From NCBI RefSeq assembly GCF_019279795.1, contig NC_056733.1, positions 1,119,017,907 through 1,119,081,906 of the forward strand: a stretch of 64,000 nucleotides of DNA, read 5' to 3'. Shown here in pieces: positions 34,130-44,040 of the stretch. How positions within the stretch are numbered: the stretch's first letter is position 1; each line of letters begins with the position of its first letter. The position numbers and the translations under genes were made by a program. The notes under the pieces were generated by a model. It worked only from the letters and a program-made list of their open reading frames with translations, was not told the DNA's origin and ran no database searches. Origin of the DNA: Protopterus annectens. Taxonomy: Eukaryota > Chordata > Ceratodontiformes > Protopteridae.

Positions 34130-35437
34130 GACACACATCACACTATTCAGTGAAACAGTTAAGTAACAGAAAAAATAAAATACAGTACTTTTAAAACTGC
34201 AAGTTTGCACTTAACAGAAGACTAAAATACAGTACTGCAAGTTTGCACTTAACTTCACCTTCTAATGCAGGTGATTGTAGCCAATCAAGTCTCTCAGAAA
34301 TTGAGCATAAAATGAATTCTCAAACTTTGTGGCTAGCACTTAAAGTACAGAGGAAGCCCTCTAGGCTAACAGTTAAATATCAGATGACAAAGAAGTGAGA
34401 AGACCACCACCCCCTCTTACAGCAGATAGACACACAGCACATTATTTAGTTAAACAATTAGGTAACAGAAAAAAATAAAGTACAGCACTTTTAAAACTGC
34501 AAGTTTGCACTTAACAGAAGACAAATACAGTACTGCAAGTTTGCAATTAACTTTAGCTTCTAATGCAGGTGATTGTAGCCAACCAAGTTTCTCAAAAATT
34601 GAGCATAAAATAAATTCTCAAACTTTGTGGCTAGCACTTAAAGTACAGAGGAAGCCCTCTAGGCTAAATATCAAGTGTGAAGAGCAGAGAGACACACAGC
34701 ACACTATTCAGTGAAACAGTTAGGTCACAGAAAAAAGTAAAATACAGTACTTTTAAAACTGCAAGTTTGCACTTAACAGAAGACTAAAATACAGTACTGC
34801 AAGTTTACACTTAACTTCAGCTTCTAATCCAGGTGACTGTAGTTAACCAAGTCTCTCAGAAATTGAGCATAAAATGAATTCTCAAACTTTGTGGCTAGCA
34901 CTTAAAGTACAGAGGAAGCCCTCTAGGCTAACAGTTAAATATCAGATAAAGTGAGAAGACCACCGTCCCCTTTTACAGCAGAGATACACACAACACACTA
35001 TTCAGTGAAACAATTAGGTAACAGATAAAAATAAAATACAGTACTTTTAAAACTGCAATTTTGCACTTAACAGAAGACTAAAATACAGTATTGCAAGTTT
35101 GCACTTAACATCAGCTTCTAATGCAGGTGATTGTAGCCAACCAAATCTCTCAATTGAATTCTCAAACTTTGTGGCTAGCACTTAAAGTATAGAGGAAGCC
35201 CTCTAGGCTAACAATTAAATATCAGATAACAAAGAAGTGAGAAGACCACCACCCCCTCTTACAGCAGAGAGACACACAACACACTATTCAGTGAAACAAT
35301 TAGGTAACAGAAAAAAAAATACAGCACTTTTAAAACTGCACGTTTGCACTTAACAGAAGACTAAAATACAGTACTGCAAGTTTGCATTTAACTTCAGCTT
35401 CTAATGCAGGTGATTTTAGCCATCCAAGTCTCTCAGA
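34130..35437 (-). repeat. Tandem 5' UTR units (about 263-298 bp) of CR1
   Basis: Five copies of a unit whose marker cactattcagtgaaac (or a close variant) lies at about 34141, 34439, 34702, 34996 and 35282, giving spacings of about 298, 263, 294 and 286. Each unit carries ttttaaaactgcaagtttgc, a smaller internal repeat of tacagtac...tgcaagtttgcacttaac, agcttctaatgcaggtgatt, aactttgtggctagcactta and aggaagccctctaggcta. At the outer 5' end of a LINE such tandem units often act as promoters (known for mouse L1 monomers); that role here is inference. Confidence 0.85.
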
Positions 35438-36394
35438 AGTACGCTATGATGAAGAGTTTACTAATGTTACATTATACCTATGACATATGATGCAGTGATT
35501 CAATGTTTTGCATTCACAAAATGAAAGGTCAATTATGTAAGCAATTAAGCACTCTGCACTTAGCTTCTCTTATCAAGAAATAAGCTTCTGCTTTGATTTT
35601 GGAGTAAAGAAATCCCATGAATAGTTATATAGAATTCATGTAAGTTGCCTCCCATAAACCTTAGTTAATGTTTGGTGCTCCTAAGAGTTTGTCTTCAGCA
35701 ACAGCTGCGGTAAGAATCCAGAAGTGAGATATAATATTGTCAGCCTTTGACTGACAAATAGAATACAGAGTTTCCAAGAATCGTGGTAATAATGGGCTTT
35801 TTAAAATTCTGTTACCCAAAATGTCAGATAAAGTTGTAGCTACAAAAGGAATTATAGACTATACAAATAGTTAAGCTGAAGAACATTTTTTGGACCTTCC
35901 TGTTAAGGCTGATTGATAACATGTTTTACTAGAAACAATCAGGAACTGTCACTTGTACTGGGTTTTTTGTTTGATGGTTGGCCTGCAGAAATAGATGATT
36001 GCTTTAAAATGTTACTTAAAAGGAGAAGCTGCAGAAGGAACCACTGACTTTGTGAACGCATTGATTAAGAAACTTTTTCCAGACCTTCCTGTTAAAGCTA
36101 ATTTCATAACATCTTTAATTAGAAGTGATCATGAGCTCTCACCTGCCAGATTTTGTTATGTTTACCAGCAGAAGTAGATGAGGGTTTGAAAAAGTTACTT
36201 GAAAGACGATTCCGGCTTTCAGTGGAAAAAGATCATATTATGTGGAGAACTAGCGATCATTTCATGGAAGCTGACAATAGTTGTATTGGAGGAAGCTGTT
36301 AAGTCAGTGTCATATTGCTAAGTAAAACACTGGCCTGAAAAGCTGTTTAGTAGTTAGAACTACATGAAGAAATCATAAGTATAGGGGCCATGTA
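35438..36394. other. Unassigned, with a degenerate tandem duplication
   Basis: Two similar stretches about 189 bp apart: gaccttcctgttaaggctga (35893) and gaccttcctgttaaagctaa (36082), followed in both by a Lys-rich block ending gttactt-aaag. Translation shows a repeating FPDLPVKA-like motif, but no family was recognised. Confidence 0.45.
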
Positions 36395-36462
36395 TTTGGT
36401 AAAATTGGGTTATATTGGCTAGGCTTGTAAGGGCACTTAAGCCGTTAGCCTAGTAATGCCCT
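36395..36462 (+). mobile_element. CR1 LINE 3' tail fragment
   Basis: ggctaggcttgtaagggcac followed by ttaagccgttagcctagtaa matches the CR1 3' terminus at 7530-7590. Confidence 0.75.
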
Positions 36463-36464
36463 AT

Positions 36465-36700
36465 GCCTGTAAGAAATGTGCGCTATGTCGGGTGGAGCAG
36501 AAAGTATGTCAGCAAGTACCACTGCGTCCATGCAAATTTCCAGGAAGATGTAGGGAAAGATTACACATTGAATTTGTAGGGCTATTTATGAATAATATGT
36601 TTATGATTTTGGTGGAGATGTATTCAAAATGGTTAGAAGTATTTTGTGTGACTGAAATCACATATAGATCTTTCATTACTTATTTAGGTAGACTCTCCCC
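36465..36700 (+). pseudogene. Gypsy-type integrase fragment
   Basis: Translation gives ACKKCALCRVEQ (end of the integrase zinc-binding HHCC domain, two Cys visible), a PLRPCKFPGR segment, then ERLHIEFVGLF and LVEMYSKWLEVF, matching the first part of the catalytic core (usually W.R.H.DF.GP and VD..SKW.EV). Both core acidic residues are altered or uncertain (IEF for IDF, VEM for VDA). Only about 75 residues are preserved. It sits between two CR1 tails with no other Gypsy parts beside it. Confidence 0.7.
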
Positions 36701-36724
36701 TGCTTATGCAGTGCCAATACTGGT

Positions 36725-36800
36725 TCATAGGTTTATAGGTGCATAGGTATTTACTAGGCTAATGACCACAAGGGCCTTTTTAAGACTAGCCATGCCATGC
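36725..36800 (-). mobile_element. CR1 LINE 3' tail fragment, second subtype
   Basis: Minus-strand CR1 3' end: tcataggtttataggtgcat on the plus strand, then gaccacaagggcctttttaa and ctagccatgccatgcatccc. The same variant tail is at 54512-54580, distinct from the subtype at 56177. Confidence 0.72.
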
Positions 36801-37280
36801 ATCCCAGTGGTTCACAACTGAGGTTTTTCCTTATGTGCTGCAGAGCTGACTAGTCTTAGATGGTTATATAATTAGTATTTGTTTATTTTATACCATTATG
36901 TCTGAGATTTGATAAAGTGTTTAGGTTTATATATTTAAGTACCAAGTGACTTAATGTCTCTCTAAACATAGCATCTCTGCCACTGGAACACAATTAATGT
37001 CAGAAAAATGTATTGTTACTATTAGGTAAAAAGCCCAGAATTTCCAGACAGAAAATATACAAAAAGATTAAGAGAAATTAGAGGAAAGAAAAAATACTTA
37101 CACAAGAAAAACTGTCAAAAGCTTCAAATGCAAATTTGTGTTCATTGATACAACAGATTTATGAAAAACATTGTATAGACCAAGAAACCATGGGCTGTTT
37201 GGAAAAAGAAGTGACTGAGGAAGTGCAAAAATATAAAGAACAAAATCTAGAGATTTTTGAAAGGTGTAAAAAAAGAAATA

Positions 37281-37975
37281 TGGACATGGGAAAGAAAGAG
37301 AGATCTGATATGGTGCAATATTTATACAAAGGAGAAAGCAAAATTTAATCAGTACAAAAAAGCAGCCCCAAAGATATTTGAAGAGAAATACAGGCAAAGG
37401 CATCCAGATATGGAAAATTTCACAATACAAAAAATAAGGTCACAAAGAGGGAATATAAAATAGAAGATTAGTAAAGTAAAAGTTAAAAAAATAGCAGATG
37501 GAATTATGAAATATCTGTGAAGTGAAGGATTTAGTGTAGAAAGTCTAACACATGTTGTATCTCAGCATAATGGAACAACAAGTTCCCCAAGTAAGGAAAA
37601 ACAGGAGGGGCAGGAGACATCTGAAGAAGAAATGTGGACACGGGAAAGAAAAAGATATTTAATATGGTGTAATACTTATGCAAAGGAGAAAGCAAAACTA
37701 ATCAGTACAAATAGAGCACCAAAGATATTTGAAGAGAAATACAGACAAAGGCATCCGGATATGGAAAATTTCACAATACAAAAATAAGAAAACAGAGGGA
37801 AAATTTGAAAAGAGGATTAGTAATGGGGAAGATAAAGACATATAAACTGAGGTTATGGATTACCTTTGAAGTAAAGGATTTAATGTAGAATATCTAACTC
37901 TGATAACACCACAGCAGGATAGAGCAATGAATCCCCAAATTAAGGAGAAACCAGTGGAGCGGGAAACATCTGATC
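37281..37975 (+). repeat. Tandem duplication (352 bp) inside REL-LINE ORF
   Basis: tggacatgggaaagaaagag (37281) to 37632 is followed by a second copy beginning tggacacgggaaagaaaaag (37633). Shared landmarks include atttgaagagaaatacag, gatatggaaaatttcacaat and ggaaacatctga-like ends. Confidence 0.82.
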
Positions 37976-39615
37976 ATTCGCCATATGAAGATATTTTTGA
38001 GCCTTCTGTAGGAAACCAGTATAAAAGTTCAGTTGGAGTTGCACAGCAAGAGTAGAAACAGGAAATTGTGGCAACTCTGATGCAGTTACTGTTGTGGAGT
38101 GACAGGCCAGTGAGTTCCCATATGAAAGAGCAGTGGATGATATAGGATGAAATTGAAGAGAATGTGGCACCGGAAGATGCTCTGGAATTTTCTGTAGAAT
38201 GTCCACAAAAAATGGAGAAGAAAGAATGTGTCCTCAATTTAGAAGAAAATGATCTAAGAGAAGAAAATGATCTAAGAGAAGAGTTGCTTGATTTAGTAGA
38301 GCTGGACAGACATATTATGATCAATGAAAGAGGTAGACTACAGAAAGTCAATAAAACCACAAAAGTTAGAAGTTTGATAAAACAAATGAATACAGTAATT
38401 CGGACTGTTTATAGAAATTAATTAATAACAAATAAAGTCTTACCACAAAAGCAAAGGACAGTAAGGGAAAGGACGGGGAGAATTCAAATGCCATCATGGA
38501 AGTATCAAATAGAGAAAACTATAAAGCAGTTAAGACAAGAAGTGTCACTGTTAGAAGAGTACAGAAGAGGGAACAGATAAACAAAAATACTCAGTAAAAT
38601 AGATGTGATTAAAAGTAATGCGCAGTATCAGAACAGATCAGGCTCTGTCGTGAACTATCACAGATAATAAACTAAAAATACGGGCACAGACAGAAAAACT
38701 TTGAAGATATGCGGATAACTATAAAGGAAGAGAGCAAAATAAGCAATTTAGATGACCCAAAAAACATTTTATATTGGGAAACAAGGCAAGAGGAACTGAA
38801 ACACCACACAAAAAAAAAGAAAAAGAAATAGATACATTTTGGAGAAATATCTATGAAGATCCTATGGAACATAACAAACATGCTGAATGGATAGAAGATG
38901 TAAAAGAATGAATAAGAAGTTCAAATGTACAGGATATAAAATGGTATGAAGTAACAGCTAGAGAAATTGAAACCAAGTTACGAAAAGCTACTAAATGGAA
39001 AACCCCAGGCCCAGATGCAGTACCTAATTTCTGGCTAAAACTGTTAACATCTTTACATGAAGATTTAGCCATGAGTAAAAACTATTTATATGCGTACCCC
39101 AAGCAGACACTAGCCTGGTTATCAACAGGAAAAATTATATTCCTACTTAAGAGCAAACCTGCAAACTATCCTAAAAACTATAGACTAATAACTTGCTTTC
39201 TGACAACATATAACCTATACACTGGAATTGATGCTAACAGAGTTTATAGTCCTTTAGAAGAAAACTTAATCACAGCAATAGAACAAAAGCATAACAAAAG
39301 AAAGTCATATGGAACAAAGGATCATTTGTTGCTAAAGTCATAATGGAGAACTGTAAAAAGGAAAGAATCTAATTATGGTATAGATAGACTACTAAAAGCA
39401 TTTGATAGTATCCCACATTCATGGATAAAAGAGTGCTTAAAAATGTATAAGATACACCCTACACTGATCAGTTGTGAAACAGTGGCAAACCACTTTGCAG
39501 TTAAGCATGATAAATAAAAATTCAAAGGGGATATTCCGGGGTGCCTTATTGTTACAGCTGCTCATTTGTCTTGCTCTTGACCCATTAGGCTGTCTACTTA
39601 ACAGATTAGGTCATG

Positions 39616-39620
39616 GCTAT
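39616..39620 (+). repeat. Target-site duplication of LTR element, left copy
   Basis: gctat, repeated at 46315-46319 immediately outside the other LTR. Confidence 0.88.
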
Positions 39621-40615
39621 TGTGAAGATACGCGAAGGCTGCCAGCCTAGCCAGATATAATTTTGTGGATAATTCTGTCATTTGTAAATATTAATGTAAG
39701 CCACATGCTTGCTCTCTTTGTTAAATGTTGAACTTCAAAAATGTAACCACATGTAAACACTGTTGGAGGAAAGCTGATAAGTCAAGCATTGTGTAATTGT
39801 TTGATCTCAAGACTCGGAGCTGAGTTGCTGGATGAAGGATTTCTTGCTATTGTTTTGAGACCAGAGTTAATTGCTAGAATTTGTATGTATAATGTCTTTT
39901 ATTGATATAGCTTTCTGACCAGGTGCTAGATCAAAAGGGCTGCTAAACTCTGAGTTTCTGTTAGGCTGGGAACCAGAGAAATAATTATGTAATCTGAAAT
40001 GAGTCAGTGGTACTGTGTTATCAATTTAAGGACAGAGAGAGAGAGAGAATCAGAGCATTTTGCATTTGTCTTCAGAACATCCAACATCATCAGCACTGCT
40101 TTGTTCTATATTTAAGTTTATTTTAGAATTGTGTTTGCTCTTGATATAGCTAGGAAATAGGAAGATTGGACGAGTTGTTTTTCTATATTGATGTCAGAAC
40201 TATTCTGCTATATTATTTTAAGCATTTTCCTGTGATTTCTGAACTCTTAACTAGCACTGTGTAGTAAGAAGTATTGTCTTGTGCTTTTATTATTTATTAT
40301 TAAATATTTTTAAACCTTTCAACCGTGGCTGTTTTATCTAGAGATAATTTAAGTTCTAGAATTCATTGCATGTATATAGTGATACTGGCCAAGCCACTCC
40401 AATAAGTGTGGCTGTTCAGTTACACTTACCATTTGAATAATAATATTGCACAATAATAATTGGATACCCTTTGATAAGGGGCTTATTAGTAGTTGATATT
40501 AGTGGTTGGTGGCAGAAATTACTACCTTATAGCCTGGCAGGAAGGGGCATAGCTGGAGAACCTGTGCCAGCCTTCCCCAGAAGTGTCTGTGTGTTTGTAT
40601 ATAAGTCATATCTTA

Positions 40616-40660
<45 letters not shown>

Positions 40661-40957
40661 AGCTACTTGGGCAGGGACACAAAGCGCTGGTTGGACAGAG
40701 AGGGTGCTGGAGGTTTTAGCTTGACCACTAGGCTGAGATCTGAACCCTATAGCTGTGCCAGTGGGGAGTCTTATTGGGGATCTGGAGATAAAGGGAGAAA
40801 TCAGCCCCTGACTGAATGTGATCTCTGTGTGCTCTTAAGGGAAATTATACTTTACTTTGTGTGTATTTGTTATCCTTCCCAATGTGGATGCCCCTCACTG
40901 GTGTAAGTGGTGAGGATTGAGGCTGCTTGATTGCTGGGCCAGTGCACGGGTGTCACA
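39621..40957 (+). repeat. 5' LTR
   Basis: 1337 bp, starting tgtgaagatacgcgaaggct and ending agtgcacgggtgtcaca. It aligns along its length with 45042-46314, including cagagcattttgcatttgtc, a GT repeat (40618-40659) and gcactgtgtagtaagaagta. By eye about one difference per 15-20 bases in the best-aligned 330 bases. Confidence 0.9.
40618..40659 (+). repeat. GT microsatellite in 5' LTR
   Basis: Pure (GT)n of about 42 bp; the homologous repeat in the 3' LTR is at 45977-46016. Confidence 0.95.
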
Positions 40958-41168
40958 TATTAATTGTTTGGCAGCGGTGGGTTATCGACACCACATATTA
41001 ATTGATTGGCTTGTAGTGGTGTGGATAGTGAATTCCTGTAGCTTGTGTACAGTGATCACTGAAGGTGTTTTTGTACTCTAAATCAGCCACACAGTGAATA
41101 TTCAGTTCTCAGATCACAATCGTTTTATTTCTTTTGTGAGCTTAGTTAGACAGTGAGAGCAGGCAAGC

Positions 41169-42190
41169 ATGTCAGCAGAGGAGTATGGAAAGCTGACAAG
41201 GAGCCAGTTGGCTGAGATGTGCCAGGCTAAAGGACTGGTTCTGGGAAACCTGACTAAGGCAGACATGATTTCAGCTTTGGTCACAGCTGCATCAGAAAAC
41301 AGCAACCAGGAGGACGATCAGACTGACCATGGGGATGTACAACACTCAGGGAGCTAAAGAGCTTTGAGTTGGAGGCCAAGCGTTTGGAAATGGAAGCTGT
41401 AGAAAAGGAGAGGCAGATGTAGCACGAAAAGGAGATGCTGACTCTTCGCCAGAGTCATGGGGAAGGGAGTAGCTGGACCTCATAAGCACAAAAGGTCTGC
41501 AAGTTTCTTCCGCAGTTTACAGAGGGGGATAATTTTGATAGTTTCATTCATATGTTTGAGAGGGTATGTAAACAATATGATGTTGACCAAAGGCTCTGGG
41601 TATGGTTCCTGACCCCCTTAATCCATGGTAAAGCTGTAAACTGTGCTGTCTAAATTAACTGATCATGAATGTTTTGATTATACTGCTGTTAAGAATTGCT
41701 TGATAGAAATTTTTAAGCTAACACCTGAAACTTATAGGAAAATGTTTCATGAGCATAGACGCAAGGCAGATGAAAGTGTGTGTGAATATGTTGCTGAACT
41801 GAGCACTTATTTTTATAAGTGGGTGAGTATATGTCAGGTCACCACTTCTGAAGGGCTGGCAGACCTTTCGGTGAGGGAACAAGCCCTTAGCACTTTGCCT
41901 GAGGACATGATGATCTGGTTAGCTGATAGACAGTGTGCTACTTCAGAGGAGTTGGGAAAGAAGGGAGACCTATACGTAGCAAACAGGGCATCCATGCACA
42001 GGAAATGGACCCCCAGTACTGCTCATAGGTCTAAAGGAACCCATGATGGGCAACCCAGACTGCCCCAACAGAATCTGCCAGTAGTAGAGGAAGCCACTAG
42101 ACCAGGTACATGTCCAGGACCTAGGGTTAAATGTTTTGAATGCAACCAGTAGGGCCATGTGGCCTACAGATGTCCATGTTGGCAAGGTGG
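41169..42190 (+). pseudogene. Gag with SCAN-like capsid and zinc knuckle, broken
   Basis: Structural protein of the LTR element. The start frame (41169-41357) reads MSAEEYGKLTRSQLAEMCQA, a SAP-like helical N terminus. A Glu/Lys-rich helical stretch follows in another frame (ELEAKRLEMEAVEKERQ), then CKFLPQFTEGDNFDSFIHMF. Frame 41643-42152 holds the capsid part: YTAVKNCLIEIFKLTPETYR, FHEHRRKADESVCEYVAEL, LSVREQALSTLPEDMMIWL, matching the shape of SCAN domains, which are known to derive from Gypsy gag. A CCHC knuckle CFECNQ-stop-GHVAYRCPC ends it; a stop codon (42150-42152) interrupts the knuckle. Frameshifts occur near 41345 and 41640. Confidence 0.85.
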
Positions 42191-42199
42191 GGAACGAAA

Positions 42200-42620
42200 G
42201 GTGAGAGAGCCAGTAAGTGGGAAAGACAAAATGCCAATAGTAGGTTGTCTTGAGACAACAGGGCTACAGAACTACCATCCTGCAGATGTCCTGATATGGA
42301 AGGATTCTGATGAGGCAGTGCCATGTGTTTATGCAGTTACACGCAGTCATGCTTCAAGACATGCATGTGGGTCTGGTAGCCTGGGGGAGACGCAGTCAGA
42401 CCGCATACTTGCAGCCAAGACTGGTGAGGTGGTTACTTCAGGGAGGGAGCTACTCTGTAGCAGTGAGACTAGGGGTGGGCCACAGCTGCTTGTGGGTACT
42501 GATGTTCCCTTGGACAGAGTGACTGCAAAGGTAGAGGTGAGTAGTAGTACCCAGACTGACAGTGAGGCACCGCTGTCAGAGGATGCCAAACTTCCTGTGG
42601 AAGGGGAGCTGGGAAGGGTT
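42200..42620 (+). pseudogene. Protease-to-integrase spacer of LTR element
   Basis: Open part of frame 42159-43115 between gag and integrase. It contains HPADVLIWKDSDEAVPCVYAV-type text cut into short blocks, AVTRSHASRHA and LLVGTDVPLDRVT. In related elements the protease lies here, but the Asp-Thr/Ser-Gly active-site triplet was not found, so protease is probably deleted or degraded. Confidence 0.5.
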
Positions 42621-43170
42621 ACAAAGAGAGAATTGAGACAGGCTCAGCTCTCAGACCCTACATTGCCTGGCCTGAGACAGGTAGCTAGTGAGGGACCTGA
42701 TTCTCAAGGGAAGTGGAAACCTGTATACTGGAACAAAGGGTTACTGTATAGAGAGTGGACCCCTGAGGGAGGGCTAAACAGTGAGAGAATACAGCAGTTG
42801 GTAGTGCCTAGAGCCTACTGTCTGGCACTTCTAGCCATAGCCCATGATATTCCTTTTGCAGGTCATATGGGCATAAAACGTACAAAGAGATGTATTATGC
42901 AGAACTTCTATTGGCCTGGAATTTCCAGAGATGTAACCGGGTACTGCAGGATCTGTGTGCAGTGCCAAAAGGTAGGCAAGGCAGGAGACAAGGTGAGTGC
43001 TCCTTTGATGCCTTTACCTGTGATTGAGGAGCCATTTCAGAGGGTAGCTTTCGATATTGTGGGGCCTCTGAGTACCCCAAGTTCCACAGAGAAAAAGTAT
43101 ATCCTAGTGTGGTAGATTATGCTACAAGATACCTTGAAGCAGTGGATTTGTCCTCCCAGCCTTCTCTCTA
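42620..43170 (+). pseudogene. Integrase (zinc-binding and start of core), truncated
   Basis: Integrase inserts the cDNA into the genome. Visible in frame 42159-43115: KWKPVYWNKGLLYREWTPEG, a basic QQLVVPRAYCLALLAIAH segment, then the HHCC zinc finger (AHDIPFAGHMGIKRTKRCIM ... NFYWPGISRDVTGYC ... CVQCQ) and the beginning of the catalytic core (EPFQRVAFDIVGPL with its first Asp, then KKYILV). A change near 43113 shifts the frame; ATRYLEAVDLSSQP-like text continues to about 43165. The remaining core, with the second Asp and Glu, is absent. It follows gag directly without an RT between them. Confidence 0.85.
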
Positions 43171-43692
43171 GGTAGGAAAACTCCTCTCTCCCTCCTTCTT
43201 AGAAACCATACCTACACAGAATACTTTTAAAAACCCACTTTTCTTACACCTATCTTCAAAATGGAAATGTTCTTGCTTTTCACCCTACAAATTCCCAAGT
43301 TCTCATAAAACTGAGCTTCTGTACTCTTGCTTATTATTCTTAATTTCTAGCTAAATACTTTTAGCTGACTCTTAACCACTATAAGGATGAAAACATTGAA
43401 AAATTGCAAAAAATTTGTTCAAAAAAATAAAAAAAAAAAGTTTTTTTTTTTTGTTTTTTTCTGTTCTTCTCTGTGTTTTTGCTGTGTGTATTATTTTGCG
43501 TTTGCAGTGATCTTGCTATTAATATTCTCTGTTGTCTTGTTCTGTGGACATTCTTTCCTTGTCTTTCTATATGCATTATATTCCTTTGGCTTGTCTTTTT
43601 CTTTGGGCCTGGCCTCGGTTCCCAATCTTCCAATGAACTTCTTTTTAATCATAAATCAAACTATAAAATAAATAAATAAAAATAAAATAAAT
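43171..43692 (+). other. A/T-rich insert-like segment between integrase and RT
   Basis: Begins right where integrase similarity stops, contains A and T runs (43423-43452) and ends in an AAATAAAT-type tail (43667-43692), as a retroposon would. No head or family recognised. It may replace the missing integrase core. Confidence 0.4.
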
Positions 43693-43769
43693 AAGGCCTA
43701 TTAGGGGAGGTACCTTAGAGGGTACATGAGAATCTAGGGGAGAGGAAGGAGGGAGCACAGGAAAGTGGG

Positions 43770-44040
43770 GTAAGGGGTAATTCAAGAGTCCCCCTCCCCT
43801 TCCTCCTCAGTGCTTTGCTGGTGCCAAAGAAGGGGGGCACAGGTTCAGTAGGACTGTAAGGATTATATGGATAAACAGAGTCACAACTTACATGCCATGC
43901 CCCACAGAGGAGGCCCTAGAGCAGCTGGGTAATCTAGCTGGGTGGGGATTTACTATTATACATTATTAGGTTAGTGGCAGAGGACTGCCCAGTTGCCCCC
44001 TCACTGAGGGTCTGGCCTTTTTGCACAAAGATGCCTTTTT
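43770..44040 (+). pseudogene. Reverse transcriptase remnant of LTR element
   Basis: Translated pieces VIQESPSPSSSVLLVPKK (usual RT start E.S.SP.ASPVVLVPKKDG) and, in another frame, INRVTTYMPCPTEEALEQLG with LAGWGFT (usual RRLN..T..DAYPMPR.EE.LE.LG...WF+.LDL). A piece LTEGLAFLHKDAFF follows. The catalytic YLDD region is missing. The location downstream of integrase gives the gag-integrase-RT order. Confidence 0.68.

Larger units (their letters stand above)
31283..35437 (-). mobile_element. CR1 LINE, 5' half with long repeated 5' UTR
   Basis: Minus-strand CR1 including the start of the endonuclease (MLLNARSLNLKIHALEALLS, 31273-31473), ORF1 (about 31560-32464) and a 5' UTR that runs to about 35437. 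UTR identity is supported by matches to the copy at 56177-60960: ctgggctgaaaccactcctc (about 32831) pairs with ctgggccagaaccactcctt (about 60321), and ggaggggcgggcaattccag (about 34052) pairs with the gggcgggcaactgc block at 60728. ORF2 stops after about 70 codons at 31283, so the 3' three-fifths are missing. Confidence 0.82.
36985..39620 (+). pseudogene. REL-endonuclease LINE (R4/Rex6-like) ORF, 5' part
   Basis: N-terminal region and first half of RT of a LINE whose C terminus lies beyond the LTR insertion. A MWTWERKRDLIWCNIYTKEK block (37275) occurs again 352 bp later (MWTRERKRYLIWCNTYAKEK). A Glu/Lys-rich frame (38164-38421) follows. The RT region includes KWKTPGPDAVPNFWLKLL (about 38990), WLSTGKIIFLLKSK, PKNYRLITCFLTTYNLYTG, EQKHNKRKSYGTKDHLLL (39071-39343), LLKAFDSIPHSWIKECL (about 39395) and LGCLLNRLGHGY, ending exactly at the insertion. 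These motifs fit LINEs that use a restriction-like endonuclease. Multiple stops and shifts; motif A Asp is kept in KAFDS. Confidence 0.8.

Noticed and set aside
34130..35437. Regularly spaced repeats that might be taken for a CRISPR array
   Set aside because: Units are about 290 bp and repetitive throughout, with no short repeat and unique spacer pattern, in a eukaryotic LINE context.
40471..40906. Frames with long Cys-Val runs
   Set aside because: They are translations of the GT microsatellite in the LTR.
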